A DNA stretch of 64,000 nt from an uncultured Lachnospiraceae bacterium (lineage in GTDB: Bacteria > Bacillota > Clostridia > Lachnospirales > Lachnospiraceae): NCBI GenBank assembly GCA_910584945.1, contig CAJUDY010000004.1:1-64000 (forward strand). The letters are read 5' to 3'. Of the stretch, positions 35,664-44,951 are shown one piece after another. Both the position numbers and the translations under genes were made by a program. Position 1 is the stretch's first letter; each line of letters starts with the position of its first letter. The notes beneath the pieces were generated by a model that had not been told where the DNA came from, searched no databases, and saw nothing but the letters and a program-made list of their open reading frames with translations.

Positions 35664-36211
35664 CAGAGGCGGAGAAGAAGAAATATGGGCGGAGAGAACT
35701 TCTGGAACTTCTGGAAGAGAAAGAAGAGGAGGTGGAACGATTGAACAGGGCGCTGGCGGATATGGAAAAAAAGCTTTCGGACCGGACGATTCGGATTGGG
35801 CAGGCTGGTTCCATAGCGGAAGCTTCCCTGGCGGTCAGCGGAATCTTTGAGGCGGCGGAGAAGGCGGCGTCGCAGTATCTGGAAAATGTGGAGAGGCTCA
35901 GCGGCGAACAGCAGGAAGTCTGCAGAGAAATGGAGCAGAAAAGTAAAAAAGAAGCGGAAGCCGCTATAAAAAACGCACAGCAAAGATCAGATGAAATACT
36001 GAAAACGGCGCATGAGGAATCGGAAACGCTTCTTTCCAATGCCCGGAAGCTGGAGGAAGATACCAGAAATCGGTGCGAACAGATGCTTTCGGACGCCAGG
36101 AAGGAGGCGGACGCGTATTGGGAGAAGGTGACCGCGCAGATGGAACAATACTGCCAGGTCAGGGAGGGGCTGAAAGAACTTCTGGCAGCCAGCGCCCGGA
36201 CCGGGAGTTAG
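35660..36211 (+). CDS. Coiled-coil (DivIVA-like) protein
   Basis: The 183-residue protein is almost entirely helical and highly charged. The N-terminal part is YGRRELLELLEEKEEEVERL, and the middle contains IRIGQAGSIAEASLAVSGIF. A long coiled coil with AxxAA and E/K repeats follows to about residue 165. Such proteins occur at the head of Clostridial polysaccharide operons and may localise or scaffold the machinery. That role is inference. ATG 35660 overlaps the previous stop; the frame is open from 35624. Confidence 0.65.
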   Translation: MTEAEKKKYGRRELLELLEEKEEEVERLNRALADMEKKLSDRTIRIGQAGSIAEASLAVSGIFEAAEKAASQYLENVERLSGEQQEVCREMEQKSKKEAEAAIKNAQQRSDEILKTAHEESETLLSNARKLEEDTRNRCEQMLSDARKEADAYWEKVTAQMEQYCQVREGLKELLAASARTGS

Positions 36212-36221
36212 GGGTATCGTC

Positions 36222-36476
36222 ATGAATACAGGGTATCAGCTTCGCAGAGCGGCGGGGATCTGCTGGCTGATCGATATGGAACAAGGGGGAGTTCCATTTA
36301 AAAAACCAATTCCGGTCAATGAGATGGGAGCCGATCTGTGGGAATTGCTGGAAACCGGGCAAAAAGAAGCGGCTGTGGAAAAGCTATGCAAGGAGTACCG
36401 GATCGAACGGGAAGAAGCAGCCCGGGATGTAGAGATGTTTCTCGACGACTTGAGAAAACACGGAATTTCCTTATAG
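36222..36476 (+). CDS. PqqD-family peptide-binding protein (RiPP recognition element)
   Basis: The 84-residue protein matches the PqqD/RRE winged-helix fold. It has two short strands (GICWLIDMEQGGVPFKKP), the helix NEMGADLWELLETG, which corresponds to the usual NxxGxxIWxLL motif, and a C-terminal helical pair ending FLDDLRKHGI. PqqD-like domains bind leader peptides of ribosomally made, modified peptides. Here it sits at the head of a polysaccharide operon 10 bp behind the coiled-coil gene. A second PqqD domain is fused to a kinase at 57977-59233. Confidence 0.8.
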   Translation: MNTGYQLRRAAGICWLIDMEQGGVPFKKPIPVNEMGADLWELLETGQKEAAVEKLCKEYRIEREEAARDVEMFLDDLRKHGISL

Positions 36477-36514
36477 AGAAAGGTGGAGGCAGAGGGTGTG
36501 CCAGTGGTGAGTTT

Positions 36515-38701
36515 ATGAATGTATTGCTGATCGGAGGCCCTGGGAGTCTGATGAACAGTCTGATTATCAAAATGAGAAAAGAAGGGCACAGAGTCTACTT
36601 GCTTACAGGGAGTCGATATACAGGAACCGCATATCAGAAGGTTTTTGAGAAATACAATTTTACTTATGACTGTAGTTCGCTGTCGGAGATCTTTGACAGT
36701 ATCAATCCGGAACTGGCTGTTTACGCAGGAGCCTTTGATACGAATTATCGCTGGAAGGAAGAGGAAAACAACGCCGTCCGGTATTCCGCAGGACTTATGA
36801 ATATTTTGATGGGATATTCCATAAGGAAGCGGGGGCGTTTTCTTTATTTATCTTCCGATGAAGTATACAGCGGCAATTATCCGGAAGATATTCCGGAGAC
36901 AGAACCGCCGACGCCTTCCGGAATACGCGGGATGGTCCTTGCTCAGGCAGAAGAGATGTGCGTCAATTATCATAAAAGCAGAAATCTGGACCTGATCATT
37001 CTGCGGCTGGACCATTATTACAGTATCCCCGGCTGTCGGGCGGAAGTGCGGGATCTTTGCGGCGCCATGTGTCTGGAAGCGCTGGAAAAAAAGACGATCA
37101 CGGTAGCGTCCAAGCGCAGATTTTCCTTATTGTATGAATCGGACGCAGTAGAATTCATATACCGCGCCGCTTCCTGCAGCCGCCATCAGGAGTCGCTGTA
37201 TCATCTGTCCTCGGGAGAGGAGATGAGCCAGAAAAAACTGGCAAGGATGATCAAAAGCGCCATGGGGGAAGAAGTGGAGATCCTGGAAGAGGCGGTTCCG
37301 GGAGAACGCCGGATTCTGTCGGGAAAACGGTATGAGAGCGAGTTTGGGAACCCTTTCTTCTGTAAGGTTCCTGTGATTGTGAAGAAAACAGTGGGCCGAA
37401 TGAAAAAATACAGTCATGAATATCTGACCGGAGAAGAGGAAAAACGTTCTATCCTGGAACGGATATTCGGAAAGCTGGGATGGCTGATTCAGGCGCTGGT
37501 TCCCTTTGCAGAAAATATGGCGTCTTTTATTCCGTTTTTTATGCTGAACAACCGGGCGGTCGGCAGCGCGTATTTTGCAAATCTGGATTTTTATCTGTTA
37601 TACGTGCTTTTGTTTGCCATTGTGTACGGACAGCAGCAGGCGACATTTTCGGCGGTGTTTGCCGTGGCGGGCTACTGCTTCCGGCAGATGTACGACCGTT
37701 CCGGATTTGAAGTCCTTCTGGACGCCAATACATACGTGTGGATTGCGCAGCTCTTTATTCTGGGGCTTACGGTAGGATATATGCGCGACCAGATCCGGAA
37801 GCTGAAAAAAGAAAGTATGGAGGCCCAGGATTATCTGTCTTTGCAGCTTTCGGATATCCAGGATATCAACGGAAGCAACGTAAGGGTCAAAGACGCCCTT
37901 GAGACGCAGATCGTCAATCAAAGCGACAGTGTGGGTAAGATCTACAGCATTACCTCCGCTTTGAACCAGTACAGTCCGGAGGAAGTCTTGTTTTACGCGG
38001 CAGACATACTGGGGAAACTGATGAAATCCAGAGATGTGGCCATCTATACCGTATCCAACGCCGCTTACGCCAGACTGTTTTCCTTTACTTCCGCAAAAGC
38101 AAAGAGCCTGGGCAATTCGATCCGCTATACAGAGATGGGGGAACTGTACGAGACGCTGGCGCGGCATAAGGTATTCATTAACCGTAAACTGGACGATCAG
38201 TATCCTCTGATGGCCAATGCGATCTATGAACAGGATTCTATGAAGATCATCCTGATGATCTGGGGGATTTCCTGGGAGAACATGACTCTTGGGCAGGCCA
38301 ATCATCTGGTTGTGATCAGTTCCCTGATCCAGAATGCCGTGCTGCGGGCGAACCGGTATCTGGCGTCGCTGGAGCAGCAACGGTATGTGGAGCGTACAAG
38401 GATGCTGAAAACAGAAGCGTTCTCCATGCTGACCAGAGCCTGTCTGAATGCAAAAAGAAAGAAACTGACCGAGTGTACGCTGCTTCAGATTGATGCAGAT
38501 CCGGAACGCTACCAGACAGTTGGAAAACTGCTGGAGTGCAGACTGCGGCAGACGGATTATCTGGGTACGCTGGAGGACGGCAGGCTGTATGTGCTGCTGG
38601 CGAACACCAGCGAGGACCATGCGGCATGCGTCATTCAGAGATTTGCAGAGGTTGGATTTGTAAGCCGAATTGCGGGAGGCGGGCATCATGACGCAGCTTA
38701 A
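36515..38701 (+). CDS. PelD-like protein fused to a degenerate SDR epimerase
   Basis: The 728-residue protein begins with an extended-SDR domain (about 1-290: NVLLIGGPGSLMNSLI, RFLYLSSDEVYSG). Where active epimerases have YxxxK, it reads RGMVL near 137-141, so the domain is probably inactive. Several membrane helices follow (about 325-425), then a coiled coil, a GAF-like domain and a degenerate GGDEF domain. The GGDEF position reads EDGRL, but an upstream RQTD (R678, D681) keeps the RxxD inhibitory-site pattern. PelD uses such a site to bind cyclic di-GMP and switch on Pel export. ATG 36515 after GGTGAG is used; the frame is open from 36338 inside the PqqD gene. Confidence 0.75.
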   Translation: MNVLLIGGPGSLMNSLIIKMRKEGHRVYLLTGSRYTGTAYQKVFEKYNFTYDCSSLSEIFDSINPELAVYAGAFDTNYRWKEEENNAVRYSAGLMNILMGYSIRKRGRFLYLSSDEVYSGNYPEDIPETEPPTPSGIRGMVLAQAEEMCVNYHKSRNLDLIILRLDHYYSIPGCRAEVRDLCGAMCLEALEKKTITVASKRRFSLLYESDAVEFIYRAASCSRHQESLYHLSSGEEMSQKKLARMIKSAMGEEVEILEEAVPGERRILSGKRYESEFGNPFFCKVPVIVKKTVGRMKKYSHEYLTGEEEKRSILERIFGKLGWLIQALVPFAENMASFIPFFMLNNRAVGSAYFANLDFYLLYVLLFAIVYGQQQATFSAVFAVAGYCFRQMYDRSGFEVLLDANTYVWIAQLFILGLTVGYMRDQIRKLKKESMEAQDYLSLQLSDIQDINGSNVRVKDALETQIVNQSDSVGKIYSITSALNQYSPEEVLFYAADILGKLMKSRDVAIYTVSNAAYARLFSFTSAKAKSLGNSIRYTEMGELYETLARHKVFINRKLDDQYPLMANAIYEQDSMKIILMIWGISWENMTLGQANHLVVISSLIQNAVLRANRYLASLEQQRYVERTRMLKTEAFSMLTRACLNAKRKKLTECTLLQIDADPERYQTVGKLLECRLRQTDYLGTLEDGRLYVLLANTSEDHAACVIQRFAEVGFVSRIAGGGHHDAA

Positions 38702-39608
38702 TCTGTTTTTGCTCCTTCTTTTGGTCAATACGCTGTTGGTATTTTTCTATTTGCTCTGGAAACTTCTGCACAGACAGGCAAACAGGAGGAACTGTCTGAA
38801 CCGGTCGGTCGTCATGCTGCTCTGCCCGGCAGTAGGGCCATGCTTTTTTTTCTGTGCGTATCTTTTTTACCGGCTGTTTTTTTCGGCCCCGGTAGATCTG
38901 GAAGACGTTGTGTTCAGTAAAGTGCGCGCCCGTATGTTCATCCATGCGGAAGAAGAACGGGAACGCAATCTTGCTCCGCTGGAGGAGGCCATCGAAGTCG
39001 CCGATAAAGAGGAACTGCGGAATCTGATGATGAATGTGGTGAGGGGAGACATTCGGAATTCGCTGTCGTCGATTGCTCTGGCAATGAACAGCGAGGATAC
39101 AGAGACGGCCCATTACGCCGCGTCTGTTCTGCAGGATACGCTGAATGATTTCCGAATGAACGTACAGAAACAATACGCGCTGGTTCTGGAAAAAGGAGAA
39201 GACTGGTACCGCTGCGCGGACGCGCTGATCGAATATATGAATCATGTATTAAGGCAAAAAGTTTTTACGGACCTGGAGCAGACGGACTATGTGCGGAAAC
39301 TGGAAGAGGTCTGCGAACTTCTGTTTACAGAAGAACCGGAACACATGAACAGCGGTCATTTTGAGGCGGTCAGCCTTCGGCTTTTGGAAATCGAAGATTT
39401 TAAGGCGAGCGAGCGGTGGTGCGAGCGGGCGGCGGCGCGGTATCCCAATACGCTTTCTACCTGGTCCTGCCTGCTGAAGTTATATTTTGCCAGCGGTCAG
39501 AGGCAGCGTTTTTTTCAGGCCATGGAAGAACTGAAAAGTTCCTCGGTGGTGATTGACAGAGACACTCTGGAGTTGATCCGGGTGTTTCAGAATGAGGGGA
39601 ACCAATGA
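38688..39608 (+). CDS. PelE-like membrane protein with helical repeats
   Basis: The 306-residue protein has two N-terminal membrane helices (FLLLLLVNTLLVFFYLLW; VVMLLCPAVGPCFFFCAYLF). A cytoplasmic helical part reads like TPR repeats, ending near RYPNTLSTWSCLLKLYFASG. The position between PelD and PelF and this layout match PelE, which joins PelD and PelG in the inner-membrane Pel complex. It overlaps the PelD gene by 14 bp and the PelF gene by 4 bp. GGGAGG precedes ATG 38688. Confidence 0.7.
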   Translation: MTQLNLFLLLLLVNTLLVFFYLLWKLLHRQANRRNCLNRSVVMLLCPAVGPCFFFCAYLFYRLFFSAPVDLEDVVFSKVRARMFIHAEEERERNLAPLEEAIEVADKEELRNLMMNVVRGDIRNSLSSIALAMNSEDTETAHYAASVLQDTLNDFRMNVQKQYALVLEKGEDWYRCADALIEYMNHVLRQKVFTDLEQTDYVRKLEEVCELLFTEEPEHMNSGHFEAVSLRLLEIEDFKASERWCERAAARYPNTLSTWSCLLKLYFASGQRQRFFQAMEELKSSSVVIDRDTLELIRVFQNEGNQ

Positions 39609-41056
39609 AGATATGTTTGATCGCGGAAGGCTGCTATCCGTATGTCGTGGGCGGAGTATCGAGCTGGGTGCACAGCATGATCCGGACCTGGCCGGAGATT
39701 AAATTTATTCTGGTGACCATCATACCGGACCGTTCCACGAGCGCCATGTTCAAATATGAACTTCCACGAAATCTGACGGCAGTCTACGAGGTGTATCTGA
39801 ACGACCAGGACTGGGTCCGCGGGAGCAGACGGGGAAAGAAAAGGACCAAACTGAAGGAAAAAGAATACCGCGCCCTCCGAAGCATTGTCTCGGACGAGGC
39901 AGTGGACTGGAATACCGTGTTTGAACTTTTTCAAAAAAGAAAGTTCTCAGTGGACGATCTGCTGATGGGCGCGGACTTTCTGAATATTGTAAAAGAATAT
40001 TATCAGAAACGGTATCCGTATATTGGTTTTTCGGATTTTCTGTGGACCATGCGCTCAATCTATCTGCCCTTATTTCTGGTTTTGAAGACCAGGCTTCCCC
40101 GGGCGGACATCTATCACTGCGTTTCGACCGGATACGCGGGGGTACTGGGGAGTATGGCGGAGTATATCTATCAAAGCGGACTCCTGATTTCCGAACATGG
40201 GATCTATACAAGGGAACGGGAGGAAGAACTTCTGAAAGCGGAATGGGTGGCGGGCATTTACAAAAACGTATGGATGGACCAGTTTCAGAAGATGTCCCGG
40301 CTGGCGTACGACCGGGCGGATGTGGTGACCAGCCTTTATGCGCACGCCAGAGAACTTCAGATCGGAATGGGCTGTCCGGAGGAAAAGACAAGAATTACGC
40401 CGAACGGAATTTCGGCAGAGCAGTTTCAGGGACTTCCCGGAAAGAATGCGGAGGACGAAGGATATATCAATGTTGGAGCGGTGCTTCGGGTGGCGCCCAT
40501 CAAGGATGTAAAGACTTTGATCCGGGCTTTCGCTTTTGCCAAAGAGAAGGACGCGCGTCTGAAATTATGGATCATGGGACCGACAGACGAGGAGGAAGAT
40601 TATGCGCAGGAATGCTATGATCTGGCAGAAAGCATGAAAATACCGGATATTGTCTTTACCGGCCGCGTCAATGTGCGGGATTATCTGGGGCGCATGGATT
40701 TTACCATCCTGACCAGTATCAGCGAAGGACAGCCGCTGACCATCCTGGAAAGCTTTGCGGCAAAGAAGCCGGTGGTCGCGACGGATGTGGGAAACTGCAG
40801 AGGCCTGATCTATGGGGACGGCGACCGGTGCGGAACGGCCGGAATCCTGACCCATGTAATGAATATTACGGAGATTTCCCAGGCGATTCTGGATCTGGCC
40901 GCTTCCGAAAAAAGGCGGGAAGAGATGGGAGCCTGCGGTTATCAGCGGGTGTATAAGAACCATCGGATTCAGAAAATGAAACATACCTATGAGACGATCT
41001 ATCAGGAAATCGGGTGGGCCCACGGGGTGCCCTGGAGTAATTATGAGGAGAAGTAA
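39605..41056 (+). CDS. pelF: GT4 glycosyltransferase PelF
   Basis: The 483-residue GT-B protein has the PelF start CLIAEGCYPYVVGGVSSWVH, then ISEHGIYTRERE, the core VGAVLRVAPIKDVKTLIRAF and ILTSISEGQPLTILESFA with the two glutamates of family 4. PelF polymerises Pel (GalNAc/GlcNAc- or GalN-containing) from UDP-sugars in the cytoplasm. It starts inside the PelE stop (ATGA) and is followed after 2 bp by PelG. Confidence 0.9.
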   Translation: MKICLIAEGCYPYVVGGVSSWVHSMIRTWPEIKFILVTIIPDRSTSAMFKYELPRNLTAVYEVYLNDQDWVRGSRRGKKRTKLKEKEYRALRSIVSDEAVDWNTVFELFQKRKFSVDDLLMGADFLNIVKEYYQKRYPYIGFSDFLWTMRSIYLPLFLVLKTRLPRADIYHCVSTGYAGVLGSMAEYIYQSGLLISEHGIYTREREEELLKAEWVAGIYKNVWMDQFQKMSRLAYDRADVVTSLYAHARELQIGMGCPEEKTRITPNGISAEQFQGLPGKNAEDEGYINVGAVLRVAPIKDVKTLIRAFAFAKEKDARLKLWIMGPTDEEEDYAQECYDLAESMKIPDIVFTGRVNVRDYLGRMDFTILTSISEGQPLTILESFAAKKPVVATDVGNCRGLIYGDGDRCGTAGILTHVMNITEISQAILDLAASEKRREEMGACGYQRVYKNHRIQKMKHTYETIYQEIGWAHGVPWSNYEEK

Positions 41057-41058
41057 AA

Positions 41059-42537
41059 ATGGCTGGAATCGGGGTAAAGCTGAACAGAATTTTCAGTAAA
41101 AATACAATCACAACCAGTCTGGTGGGATTCGGGTACAGTTCTGCCATCACGATCGCGCCTATGTGTCTGATCATCACGACCATTATCATTATGCAGAGAC
41201 TCCTGGGCTTTACCAAACTGGGGTATGCCGTCCGGGAATTGTTCGCCTGTACAGTGCTGTATATTTTTATCTTCGCTCTTTTGACCTCTTCGCCCTTTAA
41301 CGCCGTGCTGTCGAGATATCTGTCCGACGTGATATATGAAGAAACCTATGATGATATTCTGCCCTGCTTTTTTACCGGCCTGATTTTAAATATATTGCTG
41401 AGCTGTCTTGTGGGGATACCGTTCTGCGTCTTTGAATATCTGGCGGGCGAAGTCGCGCTTTTTTATGTATTTGCGGGATACTGCGGATACGTCGCGCTGG
41501 TGCTGGTGTTTTATTCGATGCTGTATCTGTCCATCTGCAAAGATTATAACAAGATTTCTTTATTTTTTCTGATCGGAATGCTGACAGCCGTTATACTTTC
41601 CCTGGTGCTGGTGTATCTCGGACGGGTAGAAACGACATTTGCCATGCTGGCGTCTCTGGATACCGGATTTGTATTGATTGCCTGCCTGGAACTGGCGCTG
41701 ATCAAAAGTTATTTCAGAAAAAACAGCGGAAAATATAAGATTGTGTTTCGATATCTTGGAAAATACTGGCAGCTGATCGCGACCAATTTCCTGTATACCC
41801 TGGGACTGTTCATCCATAATTTTGTATTCTGGACGACCGATATGCGGATTGTGGTGGCAGGTTCTTTTGTCTGCGCGACGCCTTATGATATGGCGACTTG
41901 CCTGGCAATGTTTACCAACCTGTCTGCCAGCGTTATCTTTATTACGAGAGTGGAGATGCATTTCCACGAGCGGTACCGAAAGTACTCGGAGGCGGTGATC
42001 GGGGGCAGGGGGAACGATATCGCCAATACGAAGAAGCGGATGTTCTACCAGCTTTCGGAAGAACTGATGAACCTGGTCCGCCTTCAGTTCATTGTCAGCG
42101 TGGTCTTGTATTTTGCCTGTATCATCCTGCTGCCCCAGTTTGGATTCGGCGGCATGGTGATCCGGATCTATCCGTGCCTGGCGGCCGGATATTTTATCCT
42201 GTTTATCATGTATTCGGCCATCATATTCCTCTATTATTTTAATGACCTGAACGGGTCCGTGATGACGTCGCTGGGGTTTTGTCTGGTTACCCTGCTTGGA
42301 AGTATCTGCGCGGCCAGACTGTCCCCGATCTGGTACGGAATCGGTCTTGTGGCAGGAGCCATGACCGGATGGTGCATCGCCTATTGCAGACTGAGAAATA
42401 TGGAGCGAAATCTGGATATTCATGTGTTCTGTGAGGGGAATATCCTGAAGAAAGGGCATGGAAAGCCTCCTTCGGGTCAGGTGTACAGCAATCCCTTTCC
42501 TGCGGCGAAGAGAAAGAGAAAAAGACATCTGTTATAG
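41059..42537 (+). CDS. pelG: Pel polysaccharide transporter PelG
   Basis: The 492-residue polytopic protein has about 12 hydrophobic segments and the PelG-type N-terminus MAGIGVKLNRIFSKNT followed by GYSSAITIAPM. FARCTV-like loops and a LSRYLSDVIYEE stretch are also typical. PelG is a Wzx-like flippase that carries Pel across the membrane together with PelD and PelE. GAGGAG precedes the ATG. The C-terminus is basic and cytoplasmic. Confidence 0.9.
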   Translation: MAGIGVKLNRIFSKNTITTSLVGFGYSSAITIAPMCLIITTIIIMQRLLGFTKLGYAVRELFACTVLYIFIFALLTSSPFNAVLSRYLSDVIYEETYDDILPCFFTGLILNILLSCLVGIPFCVFEYLAGEVALFYVFAGYCGYVALVLVFYSMLYLSICKDYNKISLFFLIGMLTAVILSLVLVYLGRVETTFAMLASLDTGFVLIACLELALIKSYFRKNSGKYKIVFRYLGKYWQLIATNFLYTLGLFIHNFVFWTTDMRIVVAGSFVCATPYDMATCLAMFTNLSASVIFITRVEMHFHERYRKYSEAVIGGRGNDIANTKKRMFYQLSEELMNLVRLQFIVSVVLYFACIILLPQFGFGGMVIRIYPCLAAGYFILFIMYSAIIFLYYFNDLNGSVMTSLGFCLVTLLGSICAARLSPIWYGIGLVAGAMTGWCIAYCRLRNMERNLDIHVFCEGNILKKGHGKPPSGQVYSNPFPAAKRKRKRHLL

Positions 42538-42566
42538 AACATATAAACAAAAGGAGGTGGATTCCT

Positions 42567-44951
42567 GTGTCGATGCAAGTACTTACCGGGCTGCAGACAG
42601 CAGGAATATTCGGCGCGTATCTGTTGACGTCCGTAGGACTTCCTGCATTTGTGTTTGGCGGAAGGCTGAAAGGACATCGGAGACTGGAGCGGTTTGTCCT
42701 ATATTTTACCATCGGTAATTTTTATATGATGAATCTGGTATTCCTCCTGCAGCTTCTGAAAATATCCTGTCCCGCGACCTTGATCCTGTTCACGGCCGCA
42801 CCGGCGCTGGGCGCCTGTATCCGGCTGAACCGGATCTCGGTGAAGAAACTTACGGACGATCTGCTTTGCTGCCTTAAGAAGATCAGCCGCCGCTATCTGG
42901 GGATGAAGACGGTCAGAGCCCGGATTTATTCCGTATTGAGAAAAAAAGTCTTTCAGGGGATTCGCTTCGCGGGCTTTATGATCTTTCGGAGAACTTTTGA
43001 CTGTCTGCTGCTTCTGCTTTTTTTCGGTCTCCTTTTCTGGCTGTACGGAATCAATCTTCTGCAGGAATACGGCTATAAAGCATCCGACATGCCGGTGCAT
43101 AATTACTGGATCAACGCTCTGGGGGAAAATCATATCTTTGTGGCGGGCGTATACCCGCATGGATTTCACTGCGTCATCTATTACCTGCGTGCGGTCTTTG
43201 TCTTTGACACCTATAACATCCTTCGGGTCTTTGGCTTTGTACAGACCGTCATGGTTCACTTGATGCTTTACTGCTTTCTGAAGCTTTGCTGCAGGACCAG
43301 GTATGCGCCGTATATCGGCACGCTGCTTTATACCGGAAGCAGTATCTTCGCGGTCAATACATATTCCCGGTTCGCTGCGGCTCTGCCCCAGGAATTCGGC
43401 ATGCTGTTTATTTTCCCGTCCGTTTATTATGGCTTTCGCTATTTTGAAGTGCGGGGCCGGGAACTGGCGGCCCCAAAGGAGAAGCCCCGCCGTTTCCGGC
43501 GGCAGCCGTCTCATCTGTACCTGGCGGGATTTGCCATGAGCTTTTCCATGACGCTGGCGGTGCATTTTTACGGGACCATGATCGCCGGCCTGTTCTGCGC
43601 GGCCATGGCCATCGGTTACGGCTTCTGGTTTTTCAGAAAAGGATATTTCTGGAATGTGGTCGGGACCTGCCTGCTCAGCGTGCTGATCGCGGTGCTCCCC
43701 ATGGCGGCGGCGTATGCGGGAGGAACGCCGCTTCAGGGCTCTCTGAAATGGGGGATGAACGTCATTACGGGGGCGGGAGATCAGAAAGAATTCGACGCTG
43801 CCTCCGCCGCAGAAGAACCGGAAGAAAATTCGGACGGCGGGGCCGGCCAAAATCCGAATCCGGCTCCGGAAATAAAAGAAAACGGGAGCCCGGCAGAATC
43901 CGAAGACCCGGAACATCTTTCCGCAAAAGACCCGGTCCCGGAACCTTCCTTAAGAGAAAAGGTTACAGATTATGTCAAACCGCGCTGGACGGCCATATAC
44001 CGGGCAATTGCGGCGGCGGTCCTCAGACTCCCGGAATCAGAGTGGATCTATTGGCTGATGGATGGGTTTCTGATGCTGATCGGGCTTGGAATCCTTCTTT
44101 TTCTGTTGAAGCAGAGGGTCTATGGGGCGATGCTTTCGTCCGCCGGGATTTATATGCTTCTGCTGGGGGTAATGCTGGCGTCGCACGCGTTTGGACTTCC
44201 GGCTCTGATGGACAGTAACCGGGGAAGTATCTATTTTGCATATTCGATTCCGATTGCGGTTTCTTTCCTTCTGGATGCGGTGCTGGTGCTTTTGTTTCTG
44301 CCGGTCAGATTCAAATTTCCGATGCATGCGCTCTCTCTTGGCTGCGTCTTTCTGGTCTTGTCTTTCGTGTGGCAGGAAGGCCTGATCAAAGAGCCGAGAA
44401 ATACCAAAGCGCAGGAGATGAACGAGGCGATCACCTGCATGGAGAACATCATTCGTAATGAGAAAGATTTTACCTGGACGATCGTCTCCGCCAATGATGA
44501 ACTTCGGATGGGAACCGATCATGGATACCATTATGAGACCATCACCTTTTTGCAGGATATGGAGGGAAAAGGAGCAAAAGCCATGATCCGGATTCCCACG
44601 CCTGCGGTGTATATCTTTATCGAGAAGATTCCGCTGGACTATTACGGAGCCTATGAGAAAAGCGGACAGACGGTGTCCGCAGAAGGAGCGTCCCATGTGC
44701 TGCCGCCCAGCGTGGGCATTCAGATGTATCAGGGAGAACAGCGCTGGATGCTGATGTCGCGCATGTATTATTGGGCGCAGGAATTTCAAAGGCAGTATCC
44801 CAATGAAATGGATATCTATCTGGAGACGGATCAGTTTGTATGCTACCGGATTGAACAAAACCCGTACCGACTGTATAACTTTGCCATTGACTATGGATAT
44901 AATACCCAGGATCAGAAGCTGACAGAGGAGACAGACCATGGTATCTTTTAG
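42567..44951 (+). CDS. Large polytopic membrane protein, possible GT-C-type transferase
   Basis: The 794-residue protein has many membrane helices in two blocks (about 10-400 and 490-620). They are separated by an acidic, disordered loop (about 405-460, rich in E, P, G and N), and a soluble C-terminal domain follows outside the membrane. A short luminal motif (HNYWINALGENHIFVAGVYP, near 180-199) and the overall helix pattern recall GT-C transferases, but no catalytic DD/DE could be fixed. It follows PelG and precedes DUF2194, a gene order I associate with Clostridial Pel-like clusters. GTG 42567 follows AAGGAGG. Confidence 0.6.
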   Translation: MSMQVLTGLQTAGIFGAYLLTSVGLPAFVFGGRLKGHRRLERFVLYFTIGNFYMMNLVFLLQLLKISCPATLILFTAAPALGACIRLNRISVKKLTDDLLCCLKKISRRYLGMKTVRARIYSVLRKKVFQGIRFAGFMIFRRTFDCLLLLLFFGLLFWLYGINLLQEYGYKASDMPVHNYWINALGENHIFVAGVYPHGFHCVIYYLRAVFVFDTYNILRVFGFVQTVMVHLMLYCFLKLCCRTRYAPYIGTLLYTGSSIFAVNTYSRFAAALPQEFGMLFIFPSVYYGFRYFEVRGRELAAPKEKPRRFRRQPSHLYLAGFAMSFSMTLAVHFYGTMIAGLFCAAMAIGYGFWFFRKGYFWNVVGTCLLSVLIAVLPMAAAYAGGTPLQGSLKWGMNVITGAGDQKEFDAASAAEEPEENSDGGAGQNPNPAPEIKENGSPAESEDPEHLSAKDPVPEPSLREKVTDYVKPRWTAIYRAIAAAVLRLPESEWIYWLMDGFLMLIGLGILLFLLKQRVYGAMLSSAGIYMLLLGVMLASHAFGLPALMDSNRGSIYFAYSIPIAVSFLLDAVLVLLFLPVRFKFPMHALSLGCVFLVLSFVWQEGLIKEPRNTKAQEMNEAITCMENIIRNEKDFTWTIVSANDELRMGTDHGYHYETITFLQDMEGKGAKAMIRIPTPAVYIFIEKIPLDYYGAYEKSGQTVSAEGASHVLPPSVGIQMYQGEQRWMLMSRMYYWAQEFQRQYPNEMDIYLETDQFVCYRIEQNPYRLYNFAIDYGYNTQDQKLTEETDHGIF

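Noticed and set aside
42699..43916. 405-codon open frame on the minus strand
   Set aside because: Shadow of the large membrane protein; composition is H/Q/R-rich with no domain.
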